A stretch of DNA of 64,000 bases from Chrysomallon squamiferum (lineage: Eukaryota > Mollusca > Gastropoda > Neomphalida > Peltospiridae). Below, one piece after another: positions 1 to 13,783 of this stretch (the first letter of the stretch is position 1; each line of letters starts with the position of its first letter). The stretch covers positions 6,921,311 to 6,985,310 of the forward strand of contig CM022673.1 in the NCBI GenBank assembly GCA_012295275.1. The letters are read 5' to 3'. The translations under genes and the position numbers were made by a program. Below the pieces are notes generated by a model, which had not been told where the DNA came from, did no database searches, and was given only the letters and a program-made list of their open reading frames with translations.

Positions 1-2140
1 ATTTAAAAAACAGAATACAGCAGAATTTGTTTTGCTCTGTTCTGTCTGAAAACAGGGGCTTGATGGTATGTGTTCCCGGTATAATGCGGCCAGAGGTACC
101 ACTTGTGGAAATAAAAAGGTGGAACTAAAGACGAGAAAAAAAAAAAAAAAAACCTGTGTCAAAATCTGCCTAAATGAAGATATAACAACGTAGAGTATAT
201 AAAAACAAAAATAAAATAGTATTATGAAGTTAGAAATTCAAAATGTATAGAAAATGCTACAAAACATGGTGAAAAAGATTACCCCCCCACCTTGGGCGTA
301 TTTAGGGTGGGTCAAGGAGTAGCTCACTCCTCCTTTCTCCAACGTATCTACAATATTTCGAGAATTTTAAAAATATTGTTTTTATCAAATATAAACGTTA
401 ACAGAATATCGTTTTTCCTGTTTACTCATATTGCTTGATGCGTTGTTAAAACGTGTAAACAAAATTCTTTGATTTTTTATTTTTCTTAATTTTATCTTAC
501 GTCATATCTAATTTATTCTTCATATATTCAAATTTTCTTTTTTGAGATAACTGTTTGTTTGAGACAGTAGTTGAGTTGTAAAGTCCTGACGTGGTTATGA
601 TATATATATATATATATATATTAGGTTCCAAATAATGATATTCCAAAAGAAAATATGCTAAGTGAAAATCCGCTGTTGAAATCTTGTAGAAAACATTTAC
701 AATTAGAATAAAGGGTTCAAAAATGAGAATGAAAATTTCTGAGTTATTTCTTTTATCAACAGTCCATTTCTAGATAAATAATTATTTGTTGTTTTTAATA
801 ACTTATGAACAGAAATAATATATTAAACTGATACTAAGATTCAAACAAAACTAATGGTTTGTTACAAGAAGGCACTAGCAAACTGAATGTTAAAAGACCA
901 GGTGTTCGATAGAACTGATTTACGTATTAATTTAAATCATATCACCTGCGAATCCAGTTAGTTTCATTATAATGATTAAATTGCTGTTTTCTTTATAATT
1001 ACAGTGGTGTATAGACGGCCAGTGCGTGTCATCCCCATTTGCACCTAGCGTCGACGGTAAGTAGTAGTCAGACAGCAAAGAACTATGAAAAATAACTAGA
1101 AATATGTAAGTCACCTAATAGTAACTGCCAGTCATTGATATGTCAAAAGGTGATAATCAGACTGACGATCTTAAACGACGTTTGTAACAATAATAACTGT
1201 TTCTGATAGTATTCGTTTTGTTAATAATGTTAATGGCAGTTATCGTTGTACTAGCAACAGTATGACGACAACCACAACAGTAACGGAAATAAAAACTAAG
1301 CCAACAACACAGAGTAACAACAACAACAATAGGCTTTTCTCTTCGTAGACGTTAGGAACTTGCTTGGATATAAATCTCTAGAAATTGTCTAAAGTCTTTT
1401 TCGTTCTATTCTTACATCTTTTCTTTTTCTTTTTTATTTTTTAAAAAGCAGGATCAGTTATTTATTTTATAGCTGTTTCATTACACAGTTCCTTATTTTC
1501 TTATTTCCAGTGATAGAAATGGGAAATACGCAGGTGTTTTCATATTTTGCAGTTTATGCCCAGTTTCTGCATCTTTGTAGTGTCAGAGACGTGTATTAGC
1601 TTGTCTGTCAAGTTTTTACCAGTTAAAATTAACTTTTTTGTATTCTGTAATTATACTTACATATGTTACTCATCTTTAATAAATTAATAACATTTCACGA
1701 TCTCCCTGAATTAGAATTTTTCTCACGATATACAGCAGGTAAAAAATAAGCCAGTATTTTTCTATTATATGCCAACAATAACAAACTGCATTTTTTGGAT
1801 TAATAAACTATTTCAAGGAAGGAATTACAGCGTCTATCCTTCTCTTTCCCAATCTCAAACTCACAGTTTTCGTGTACCCGTTGTTCCCAAAACCCGTTTC
1901 CATCACTGGCTTTGTCAGTGGTGCGACAGACTGAACGTTTTAAGTTTTCGGGTTCAGTTTTCTTTACAGCAATGTTTTATCTTCAGAAACATGTCCTTTT
2001 GGAGACGAGACTGGTCCTGTGTATTCAGGAAAGACTTGTGAGGAATATATCCTCGGTTCTGGAAACTGGTTGTGTTATGATGGTCATTATAGAAACGCTT
2101 TGTTGTAAATCATGCAGTCTTCGATACACAGGGATGCCAG
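1..2140 (+). pseudogene. Copy 0: 3' part of an ADAMTS-like metalloprotease, frameshifted
   Basis: Three exons match exons 13-15 of the downstream copies. Exon 13 remnant (window edge to 118) ends RGTTCGNKK. Exon 14 is 1005-1056 (WCIDGQCVSSPFAPSVD) and exon 15 is 1987-2140 (ETCPFGDE start, PLAC-like, CCKSC). Splice sites are normal (acag/gtaag at exon 14, ttcag/gtacg at exon 15). Two single-base insertions break it. One lies near 55-61, where the CLKTGA frame runs into TGA. The other lies near 2098-2101, where exon 15 is 154 nt instead of 153 and the frame hits TAA before the CCKSC. No exon 16 or 17 is found before copy 1 starts at 3471, so the 3' end is also missing. Upstream exons lie outside the window. 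Family assignment is firm; calling it a pseudogene assumes the bases are correct. Confidence 0.75.
119..1004 (+). other. Intron 13 of copy 0
   Basis: AT-rich intron with a short TA microsatellite at about 600-620. A GC-richer stretch near 281-350 (run of C, then TTGGGCGTATTTAGGGTGGG) looks like an old insertion, but I do not recognise it. No coding signal is seen. Confidence 0.5.
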
Positions 2141-3094
2141 GTACGTTACATTTCCTATATAGAAAAGTTTGTAGTTTATTAAAAAAAAGGCTTTTCACTG
2201 TAAATTTCGGATTAGTAAAACTATTAGAATTAGGTTGGTTTTTACAGGCAGTTTTGGTTTTTTATTCTATGCAGAAGGGATTGCGTTGTTTTTATAGGAA
2301 ACAAATACCAAATTAAATTAAAGTAGCATGAACGTTTAACCCCCGAAAACCCCCGAAAAACAAAACAAAATAAAAAGAAAGATAAACAAAACAGATACAA
2401 ATTACAAAATGTTCCCCCAGTAAAAACTAACAAATCAACAACATAAAAAAGCTATCTTACATTAAAATACTTACAACTGTTGACTTCAGTTTGGTCACAT
2501 CTGTATTTTTATTTAAAACAAGCTACCGACATAAGTCACTTTAACAGAAACACCTGAAAAGTTAGATTTTTTAATGTTTTTGTTTCATTTAGTTTACTTT
2601 TAATTGGTCACCCATTTTGGTTTTGTTTTATTAAATATTTATTTATGTTTAAAGTATTTCAATATGTTATAATATTTATTTCTTTTTTTTTTTTGTTAGC
2701 AATATAAAATAAAAAACAAAAAACAAATGAAAAAATCTTATAAATAAACAGAAATTTCAATTATCCACATATGAAAGAAAGTATTCCTTTGCATGCTACA
2801 ATATTGTTACTACTTTTCTCAATAATATCGTGAATTTTAACCAATTTAAGAATACTAATAAACATGCAGTAAATGAATGAATGAAAAATGAATACAAAAA
2901 TTGTCTTTTTATTAATAATGATTTTAGAAAACTAAAATAAAAATAAATAAAACGAAAGTATTGATTCACTTATAATGAACACGGGAAAAATTATATTATT
3001 TTATAGATTAAAAATACTTCTTCCAATACGTCATTTAGCTTATAAATATACCTCTGTTTCTTTCCTTGTGTGTTTATTTTTCTCCTTCGTTCAA
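2141..3094. other. Spacer between copies 0 and 1 (first part)
   Basis: AT-rich sequence without recognisable exons. The mucin exon and last exon expected after exon 15 of copy 0 were looked for here and not found. From about 3095 the sequence becomes homologous to the 5' flanks of copies 2 and 4. Confidence 0.5.
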
Positions 3095-3470
3095 TCCATT
3101 CACAAAAATGTTCATTACAATATTAAGTTAGCAAAATAAGAGATGAATGGTTGAAAATATCTGTCATATGAATCTTTCATAAAATAATGATTAACACTAA
3201 TGCGTGAAAAAAAAAAAAAAAAACACACACACAAAAAAAAAAACCCCACACACCCCAAATAAAAAATAAACAAAAAAAAAAAAAATTCGAAACAAACAGA
3301 AACAAAAAAAAAACAACAACAAAAAACAACCCTTACGCAATAATTATGATAAAGGAAAAATAAATTATAAGTCTGAATGTAATTGGAACGGAACGCTTAG
3401 TATGGTCATGTGATGTACCCTTTTTAAATCGTGTATCCGTATTTGTAAAGCAGTCGACAAGACAACAATA
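3095..3470 (+). promoter_or_regulatory. Conserved 5' flank of copy 1
   Basis: This block is shared with the sequences ahead of copies 2, 3a, 3b and 4. The last 60-75 bases are best conserved: a tgatgtaccctttttaaa-type segment, then gtgtatccgtat and cagtcgacaagacaac, running straight to the ATG. The TGATATACCC/TGATGTACCC segment lies about 60 bases before the ATG and could be a weak TATA-like element, with the rest as 5' UTR. This is inferred from conservation only. Confidence 0.4.
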
Positions 3471-3549
3471 ATGATGTGGCTACCCGCTTGCAAGCAACAT
3501 TGTATTTTGACATTCATAACTGTGTGTTACTTAAGACTGTGTACTTCAG
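3471..3549 (+). CDS. Copy 1 exon 1: signal peptide
   Basis: Encodes MMWLPACKQH followed by the hydrophobic core CILTFITVCYL and ends RLCTSG. The exon ends in phase 1 at a GTGAG donor. The tandem ATGATG start and the peptide are nearly identical in copies 2 (24822-24900) and 4 (49964-50042), which fixes the start codon. Confidence 0.8.
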
Positions 3550-6163
3550 GTGAGAAAAAAAACAATTACTTCAGTACTGAATGTACTTTGTATATTCTCT
3601 TTGTCTGTTTTTCTGTCACATATTCTCCGTGTTTGACTCCGTATGTCTGCTTGTCTTTCTGTTTTTCATTAAGTTGTTTAAAAATATTTGTAAATAATCT
3701 TTAAAGTATTATTTCTTGAATATAACTTTAAATGGTTAATTTAAAAAAAGAGCAGGTTTCTCATTTTAATTTGTTAGGTGTTATAAAAAAAGGAATAATT
3801 TTAGTAGTAAAATTTCACTCGATTCTTAAATAAATAAATAAATAGTTAAAAAAAAAGAAAAAAGAAAAAAGAAGTAAAAACAGAATAAAAATATAAAACA
3901 CCAATAAATTTTTTTTATTTTATTTTGACAGTTTAGAACGTAAATCTGATGTTGTATTTATTTAAATTTGTGGAATACTGTCCTTTATTTTGTGTGTAAC
4001 TTATTTACTGAATCAATGGTGTGTAGTTTATAATATCTCTTTTCTGATACATACGTTCTTATGACCTTAACTTCAAGTTAATATTTGTTGTGTTTTATCG
4101 AAATAGCATTTTGAATATATAAATATAATAAGTGTGTGTGTGTGTGTAAAAGATAAAAATAGTAAATACACTGAACTACACCAAGATAAAAAATAACTCT
4201 AGACATTCTTGGCAGTTTGTTTTATTACTATTATTATTATTTTTGATGCTATATTATTAGTATGTATAACTGTGATGAATAAAATAAATCGAAAGTGTTG
4301 AAGCATATATAACATATCTAGTCACCTAATTCATACGACCAATGGTTTTCTTTAAAATAATTCATCGACACTATCGTTGTTTTCTCTGTGAGTTTAATAA
4401 CGAAATGAACTTCAGTCAGCTAGTAATAACCGTGATTTAAAATTTCATTTCAGGTGACATCGCATACGTTCACATCTCCAGACAGAGCATCACAGAAAGC
4501 AGAGGATGTCGTCTTCCACAACAAGTCCGTGTGTCTGTGCGGGTGGACAACGAAAACATAACTCTAGAACTGACACGTAATGTTGATGTTGATTCAAATG
4601 CACCTCTCTATCTGATAAAGGACGCTGGGATAGAGGAGAAAACTACCGTGGTTAAAGAAATGATGGTCGATAATCAGGTGAGAAAGAAGTTTTTCGTACT
4701 GTTACAGTATTCATGTTACAAAGCTTCCACAAATATTTATTTATGAAGTCGTTTAACATAAGTCGTTTTTAATGCAAGATAAAAATGTATGATTCTTTTA
4801 TGAAGTACGGTGCATTCACAGCATGAGGCCATATTAAAAACGTGTTTGTTTAATGCTGACAAATATTTTGAATGTGGTTACTAGAAATCACTGTTAATGA
4901 CAAACTATAGGTAAGGTGTTTCATGTCTTATACTATCATTAATTAGGATTCACTTAACAAAGTATGAGAACTTAACACAGAGAGGTAGTCTCAGTATTAT
5001 TGGAAAACAATTTTTCATATACAGAGATGTCTCGTAATAATAATAATGATGATGATGATGATGATGATGATGATAAAACAAAGAAGTAATACTTTATATA
5101 AATTAAAAAATTAGTATATAATTATATACATACACACAATTAAAATAAATTATTTATTACTAAATAAGTATAAAATTACACACATACAGACACACAGACA
5201 CTCAGTCTGAACTTAAAACATTATTTAAACATTTTAAATGTCATTTTATTGAAACCATGTGAAACTAAAAACATTTCAAAATTATTATTTTATTCAAAAC
5301 TAGAATAATTTATTTATTATTATTTTATTTAAACCATATGAAAATTAAAATATAACAAATAATTATTATTTCATTCAATATTTCAGCGGAAAGTTGAATA
5401 TCAGGATGTGACTAAAGATGCGGCTATGACAATATCGTGTTTTGGTGAAGACACAAATCTTCATCTTCAGCTGGTAAGTTTATGTCAGTTACTGCTACCT
5501 TTCCAATATCATGTTGTTCGTTATATGAATGGCTATAATTTTAAGAAAATATAATTTTTATTTAAATGTCTGAAATAAAAAAAATAACCTTTATTTTGTA
5601 AACATGATGAATGTGAAAAAAAAAGATTCAAATAAATATATTTAAATAAAAAATGAAAATTCTGTGTAAAATACCAAATATAATCTTTAATTGTCGAGAA
5701 TCAATAAAATATTTTCTTAGTTAATAAAAGTGTTATATCTATAATTTTGTCAGGAAAGATTTATTATTAAGCTCTGTATTTACGATTTTTTTAAATTCAG
5801 CACATACTTTTTCAAACATTAAAAGTATTCTGTCTTGCTGTGCTATTCATACACAGGGCAGAGTGTTCACAGTACGAGCTCTCCCGGACAGTATAACAAA
5901 AAAGAAAAAAAGAAAGGAGTTAGAAAAGAAAAGGTTCTCATGACAAATAACCCCTTGTATTTCTTGCCTATTGTAATGAAATAGATGGGTGTGTCAAGAA
6001 TTGCTTGACTGACTTTATAATAGAATTGTGTTTAATGGTCTGTAACAAGCACAGTAGACGTATTCGTACTCACGCAAGACCTATTACTTGTACAAAACCA
6101 GGAAGTAGGTCTTCACTGCGGGGTCACCATGATATTTTTTTGCTTTATCACATCTTTGAAAAT

Positions 6164-6209
<46 letters not shown>

Positions 6210-9200
6210 CGCTGCAAAATAGCGGAAAAAAAAAAAAAAAAAAAAAAAAAAAGAAAAAAGAAAAAAGAGAAAAAACAACGCAAAAATAAACAATAACATA
6301 AAATAGAATAAAAAAGAAGATGAAAAAAGACAACCCAGTAATAACAACTCCGCATGGTCAGTATTAAAGATAATCAGAAAGCTTTCTTTTATATGCTGGT
6401 TCAATAAAGAACAACACCACGGTCTTTATGTAATATTAAGTCCTGGCAGGAATGGAATATATTACAACGGGCCCGTTATTTGATCAAACTGAAATAATAC
6501 GACTTTTATTTAATTTATTACCATTCAAATTTTAACAACAACATATGACTTGCTTAAATATGAAGATCAGCAGATTACTAATTTATTATTTATTGATTGG
6601 GATGTTCTTCTTTTCAACTATTTAACACTAACTTTTATATGACATAGTAACAATTCCTTTGTCTGTTCTCTCATTCAGAGAGGGATCTTGGCAGTACATG
6701 GTAAAGAATACCAACTGGAGCCGAAATCACGTGACCGTCGAGAGACACCACGTAACGAAGAAGAATATATTCTAGAAAAACAGCCTGTAACTTTTGTTGA
6801 TGATGATTATATAGAAATCCGTAAGTTGTATTTTAATTTTTCACACACAGACACACACACACAGACACACACACAGAGACAGACACACACACACACACAC
6901 ACACACACACAAGAAATGTGTGTTTTCCTGTTGTCTTTATAGTCGAACGGTGACGTCCCCACCTTCGGAGTGCGGGCAAATGGGTGCCATACGTTCGAGA
7001 CTCGTCAGCGGAATCTAATGGGGTTTGTGACGTCGTGATTGGACTTTTTCACTGCGTTCCCGAATATTGTCTATATGCAGAATGCAATCAGGCATACATA
7101 AAACAGAGAATATTCAAAATCCTAAAATACATTCATACGAATTGTCTATGTTTCTCACAAAAATAAAAATTGGACCGAGAAATTATGAAAGACAACGAAT
7201 TGCATGTCTCTTAGGAATTACCCTTGTTATTAACAGATCTGTCTTAGGTTCTGTTGGTGGTCAAACGCAGCATCTGATTGGGTGTTGTTCTTCTGTGCTA
7301 ATCAGAGATACATAACACAACATAATACTCATTACTAAATACGTACATTATATACTCATACACGTGAGTACATACGTACATAAATATATATACATACCTG
7401 CATCCATACATTAATAAACACATAAAATATTTCATACAAAGGAAAACATTTCTCTCAAACACCCCAACAAAAACAACAACAACAATAACAACAATCACAA
7501 TAACAATAATAAAAATAACATTTAAGAAAATATTTAAAAATTAATAAGCCCCATCAACTCTCTCGTTTCCAACAGCTTGTATGATAATACACTCTATTTT
7601 ATGAATCCAAAACTGCAAATGATTACTAAACAGAGTAAGAGAAATTTTCAGAGTTTTTTGTTGTTAATTTTTGTGTTGATTATGTTTATAAAAATATTTT
7701 CTAGAGTGTTGTTTTAATCGGCGAACGTTTACTTTTCACCATTTTTAGGAAATGTTTTAAAAAAGGCATATAGAGAACTCTTTAATAGCATTTACTAACA
7801 TATATATAGCATACATATTCTGCATGTTTTACTGTACAGATATAAATCAACAACAAAGATTACAAATCACAAATGAACAGTTGTTCGTACGTTTTGTCGA
7901 AGACATAGTGAGTCAAACTAAACGTCATTGATAGTAATCCATGATGTTACAGTCCCTTTTTCCACTGATATCTTCTTTCCATAGTTGATATATTTTGGTG
8001 AAATCTTTCACCGTATTCTTCAGTGATGTCACACTTATTTTCACTGAAGAAATTTAGATGAGAATGAAGGAAATGAAATTTCAAAGATATCCACCATCTA
8101 AGATTTAGAAGTCTTTATCAGCTTTTGTATTAACTGTTCATAACTTCCAGTTTTGTTATTCACAAGGAAAGTTTCAACCACTTCTCTAAATGAAACTCGA
8201 TTGAAGTTATTTTGTCCTTCAGATTCTTGTGAACCGAGGGATCTTGCAAATATCTCGAACGATGAAGTTATTTTCTTCGATTTATGCGTTCGCCTTTTTT
8301 GTTCAGTACTTTCAATAACTGTTTGGCAAGCCGGTATTTTATATGTAGTGCATGCATGAGGACTTTCTCTGATTTTACACAGGGCTGGATTTTCACATTC
8401 TGTCTTCCTGGAATAAAATGATCTGTTTGAGGCGAACGTGTTTTGTGGTAACGTACCACAGGCAAAGAAAACAAGAATGTTTTGCATAATCCCTCGGACT
8501 CCTTTTTGGAAGCCAGTCATTCTTTGTCGCCAGAAAAAAATAACATATGTTCCAGTTGTAGTCCATAATTTCCAATGGAAATTTGTTTTTGAGAATCTTT
8601 CATCGCTTTCCGAAGCAGCTGTAGTTCGACAACTGTTGTCCATAATGTTCCACCCCATAAGTCTTTATGTTGAAAGCTTTGCATTACACTTCGGCAGCCC
8701 GAGTTCTCAAATTAAACAATCTAGTGGCAACTGGCTTGGAAAGTGCACTCACTTTTCGTCTCTATCAATATGAGAAATGTAAGGATCATCAGATTCAGAT
8801 TCAAACGTTTCAGCTTCATTCTCCAAATCTTTAGGAGACAATAATAGGACAGACAGTTCTTCAGAGTGTGGAACACGAGCAATAGATGATGGAATATCTG
8901 GATATGTGATATCATTTCGTTTTTTTTCCGTTTTGTTGACTCTTGAAACATCCACAGTATAAAACTAGCATTCACATGGGCCTGTGGTTCTCTCTATGTT
9001 CGGGAACATCGTTCGTATACTACTTTTTACGCTCACGTGACTCGCTAGCTCTACAAGCTTCCTTCATATAAAAGCCTCGACGAAACAAAAGATATATACG
9101 TTAGATTCATTTATGTGTCTAACAGGAAAGATTTTGCTACGCCAAACATTGATGAAAACCTTTGTACCGTCACTTGACTATTTCCGAGGAATAGATCCGT

Positions 9201-10648
9201 TTCAAAAAGGATAACACTGGAAAGCAAAATATTTTTATCTTTTGAGCTTAAAGCAACTACCTGAGAGAATGTAGAAAAAAAAAAAAAAAACGTAATGGCC
9301 AGAATGTAATCACGTCCTGTAGAAACACAGTAGAAAGAACTAGAACAACAGCCATTGAATGATCTAGAAAGTACCATTCTATAGACCATCAGCTTCTAAA
9401 TGCATACTCGGTACTTGGAATTTCATGAATGTGGAATATTTTTTAAAACCTGACGTATAGTATAAATTTGTCATGTGGATGCTAAATCTAATAGGACTGA
9501 AAATGCAGTAATATCAACATAATATATTTTTTGTTACATGGTGCAATACTACAAATTTTAGAAAATTATATATATATATATTTTAGCTTCATTGGAAGAT
9601 AAAGAGGCAAAATCAACAGTCTCTGGACGAAATAAAAGAGAAACAACAGAATACTACATAGACATACTGACCGTCATAGACTACGCCATTTATCAAAGGT
9701 AGATTATGAATAGTTCTGTTAAAAAGATGTGTTGTTATTGTAATTGTCATTGATATAATATTAGCTTTAAACAACCAAAGATAATACGTCAGTGATTATG
9801 AATGAATGGTTGATTGATTGATTGACTGAGTAAGTGATTGAGTCGTGTAAGTCATTAAGTCAGTTCCATTCTGTGTGACGGATGAGTCACTGAGTCATTC
9901 AGTCAGTTCAGTTCAGTTCTGTTCAGTTTTGTGAGTGAGTCCGTGAGTCTCCAGCGAGGCAATAAGGCTGTGAATAATTCAGTGAGTCAGACATTCACTG
10001 AGTTATAGTCTAGTCAGTCACTGAGCTGGACGTATAGTGAGTGAGTGAATCGATTTAGTCAATCAGTGTGTGGAGTCAGTGAGAAATCAAATGAGTGAGT
10101 CAGCTAATTCAGTCAGTTAGGCAGTGAAAGTATAGTGAGTCAGTTTAGACAGTGAACTTTTCGAAAAAGAATATTTTATGTGGGCAGCTATTCCATCTGA
10201 GTGGACAATAGACTACGATTAATATTTGATTTGATTTAATTTTTTTTTTTCTTAACAGAGAATACAACCGCACAGATTCAACGTTAAGTTCTAAGGAAAG
10301 GAAAAGTAAAACGTTGCAGAATATTAGAGAATATTTCGCCTACGTTATGAATGGGGTAATGATAATCAAAAAATCCCTTTCCATTCTTTAGTTTAATTAT
10401 TTGAACTCTAAAAGATAATGAACTATGAGAATACTAAAGGTATTCTGTCTATATTTAGTGTCTGTATCTGTATTTAATTATATGTCTGTATATATTTAAT
10501 TAAATAATTATTGTTTCATTTGCAGGTAAATCTTCGCTACAAGAGAATAACTGGACTCGGTTTTAGTTTGGTTATTAGACTGACAGGTTACGTTGTAGCT
10601 GACGTAAGTGTATTATCGTTATTGTTATTGTTATTATTATTATTGTTA

Positions 10649-10700
<52 letters not shown>

Positions 10701-13700
10701 TCGGTGGATATAAAATATATGACAAAAATTGTAAATGCTATTTATTTCAGCTTAAATATAGAGATATATTTTTAATATGTAGTTTTTGTATTGAGAATGA
10801 TATAAATTAGAACTCATTGTGTTTTTATTTTAAATTTATCTTCTGATCACAGTTTTTTCTGTATCTCTGATTTTCTTTGTCACGGCACATCTACCCTCAC
10901 CTCATTCTTTCTATTTTCTTCTTCACTTTGCAAATTCATTTATTATTATTCTCGGTTTTTGTTCTTGGATCATTTGTAAATGATTTAAAATGATTTTTGC
11001 AGACACGAGATAAATCTACGTGGACTGAAAATAACGTTACAATGACGTCAGAGGGAGGAGAAATCGACTCTTCAGTGGCTTTGCGTAATTTAAGATCGTG
11101 GGTTGCCTCGACATCAGTGCCTGAGAATGATCACGTGATGTTATTTAGCGGGTGAGTTTCAGTAATGATCAGTAATTTTATTTTATTTTACCACACCTTT
11201 ATTTATTTATTTATTTCATAACTGTGATCTAAACCTGTGAATTTAGATGAAGAAAAAGAAAAGAAAAATGCATAAAAAAAATAAAGTTTATATGAGCGAT
11301 AACTGTTGAATTATATATATATATATATAAAAAAACGTATTGTTTAAGGAAAATAATGTTCTGTAATATACTGAAAATGTAATGTTTTTCCTTCATTATT
11401 ATATAAATGTGAATAAAAAAGAAGCAAGAAGAAGAAGAAAGAAAATATTTAAAAAAGAAATAAACCTAAACGATATTACTTTTAAAAGTTTACCCATGTT
11501 AAAGACCTATACACATGCTGATGTTTTTTGTTTAATGCACACTACAGAGAATGGGATGATCGCAAGATCAATCCTATTCAGTGTCCACATTTTGTTATTT
11601 CTTTTTTCAGCCAATGTTTTGCTTCAGTCTGAAAATTCTTCCTGGCACTTTCTTATTTTCTTTTAATTCTAGGTATGACTTCTTTAGGATTAAACAGAAT
11701 GTTAAGAAAAATTCGTATGTTGGTAAGTGTGTGTGTGTATATATATATAATTACATTTTAACAATTTAATCAAATTCATAATTCATTTTTCTGGATTGTT
11801 ATAAATCAATTTATTTCTCTGTCTATTTCTTACTTTCTTTTGCAAATCTCTATTTGAGTCTGTCTATCCCTCTTTCTGTCTCTCAGTATGTGTATTTATG
11901 TTTATCTTAAAATTATATCCAGGTAAAGTTGAAGTCATAAAACAAACAAAAAAGAAACACCCACTGCCGTGAAAACAAAAACAATAAAACAACAACAACA
12001 ACCACCACAACAAACAAACAACAAATATAAATAAAAATAATAACTATAATAAAAAATTATTTTTCACTTTAGGATTAGCTTATTTGTCTCAGATGTGTCG
12101 ATCAGAAGGTCTGAGTACGTCTGTAGTTGAAGATCATGGTGGTTTTCAACACACAGACACAGCAACTCATGAACTTGGACACAGGTAGGTGGTATTCTTT
12201 TTAATTTATTTTATTATAATCTTTTTTTCTTCAAAAATTATAGATCGCAGAAACATTTATGATAGTATCTGGATTGGTGGTCTTGGTTTCACTGCTTTAC
12301 GGTTAACTTATTCTGCATGTAACATACAAACTCCACAATACTCAAATAACACATTACTTGAACTAACACAGTACTTGAAATAACACATTACTTGAACTAA
12401 CACAGTACTTGAACTAACACATACTGGAGCTAACACATTAATTGAACTAACACATTTCTTGAACTAAAACATTTCTTGAACTAAAACATTTCTTGAACTA
12501 ACACAATACTTGAACTAACACTTTACTTGAACTAACACATACTTGAACTAACACATTACTTGAATTATCACATTACTGATACCGAGATCACCGGCAAAAA
12601 CAGTAGATACAGAAGAAGAGAAGAAAGCGACAAAAAAGAGGCGATTCAAAAATGATACCACGACATTTTTGAAAGTAAATGCAAAATTTAGCACTTCGCC
12701 TGCTTTATAGCTATGATATATATCTTCTACAGTAAAACTGAATTGCACTTTTAAAAAATATTTGTGTTAAAGATCCGTACCAAAAAAAAAAAAATGTAGA
12801 AGCGTTTCGGAAACAGATTACAAAGAATGAACATTGATCATCTTGAATAGTTTGATTTTTCGAATAGGGTAATGTCAATATTAAATGATTAACTTCGGCC
12901 ATTGATAAACCTTTCAAAAGTATAATTCTATCAAACCATTTTGTGTTAGTTGTTTTCTAGACCAATGCAATAGTAAGTTTTAAATTTTTCTTACCTTCTT
13001 ACTGTAATTAACGATTACCATTTCTTTAAGATCAGTAGACATTTCAGTGTCCAGTAAATTGAAGGTGTCTTGGTTCCAGTTCAAATTAACATCTGGACAA
13101 AGCACCTCTTTACTATCTTAATTACACAGGTATGCTATTTACCTGTATAATATCGCTGTTTTATTAATATTTTCCTTGGGCATAAGTATGTTGTTTACCT
13201 GGATAATATATGTTTTAATAATATTAATTTGGATATAAGCATGTTTCTTTGCGCGTATAATATCTATGGGTTCTTTTCGTTATTATTATTATTTTTTAAA
13301 ATTAATATTAACTTAGATATAATTGTTGTGTTTACCTCTGCAGTGTACACGCATTTTTAATAGTAAGTTAGGCATAGATGTGTATTTTATCTGAATTGAA
13401 TCGCTGTTTTAATAATATTAACATGGACATATTTATGTTGTTTATCTTTATAATGACCGTCAGGCGTTTGGCCTAATGACTAAAATTTTCAGGAATTAGG
13501 AAAAATGACTGAATGAAAAAAATATGCCGATGCATACTTTACATGTTTTGTATAGACATCTAATATTCATGTTCTGTGTTAATATTAACTTGTGTATTTG
13601 TTTATTACGTAGTCATACACTTAGCTATGTATATTTATATTTGTACTTTTACAGTTTTTTCAGTGAAAATTAATTCTCGGCTGCAAATATTATGTTCTGC

Positions 13701-13709
13701 TTTCTTTTC

Positions 13710-13783
<74 letters not shown>

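Noticed and set aside
1769-2316. Two overlapping small ORFs near 2 kb
   Set aside because: They arise from intron sequence and the frameshifted exon 15 of copy 0.
4531-4746. Stand-alone small gene reading VRVDNENITLELTRNVD
   Set aside because: It is exon 2 of copy 1 plus read-through into intron 2; a clear acceptor lies at 4453 and a donor at 4678.
8153-8773. Plus-strand ORFs in intron 4 of copy 1
   Set aside because: They overlap the minus-strand transposon-like protein, whose homologous frames are conserved in copies 2 and 3.
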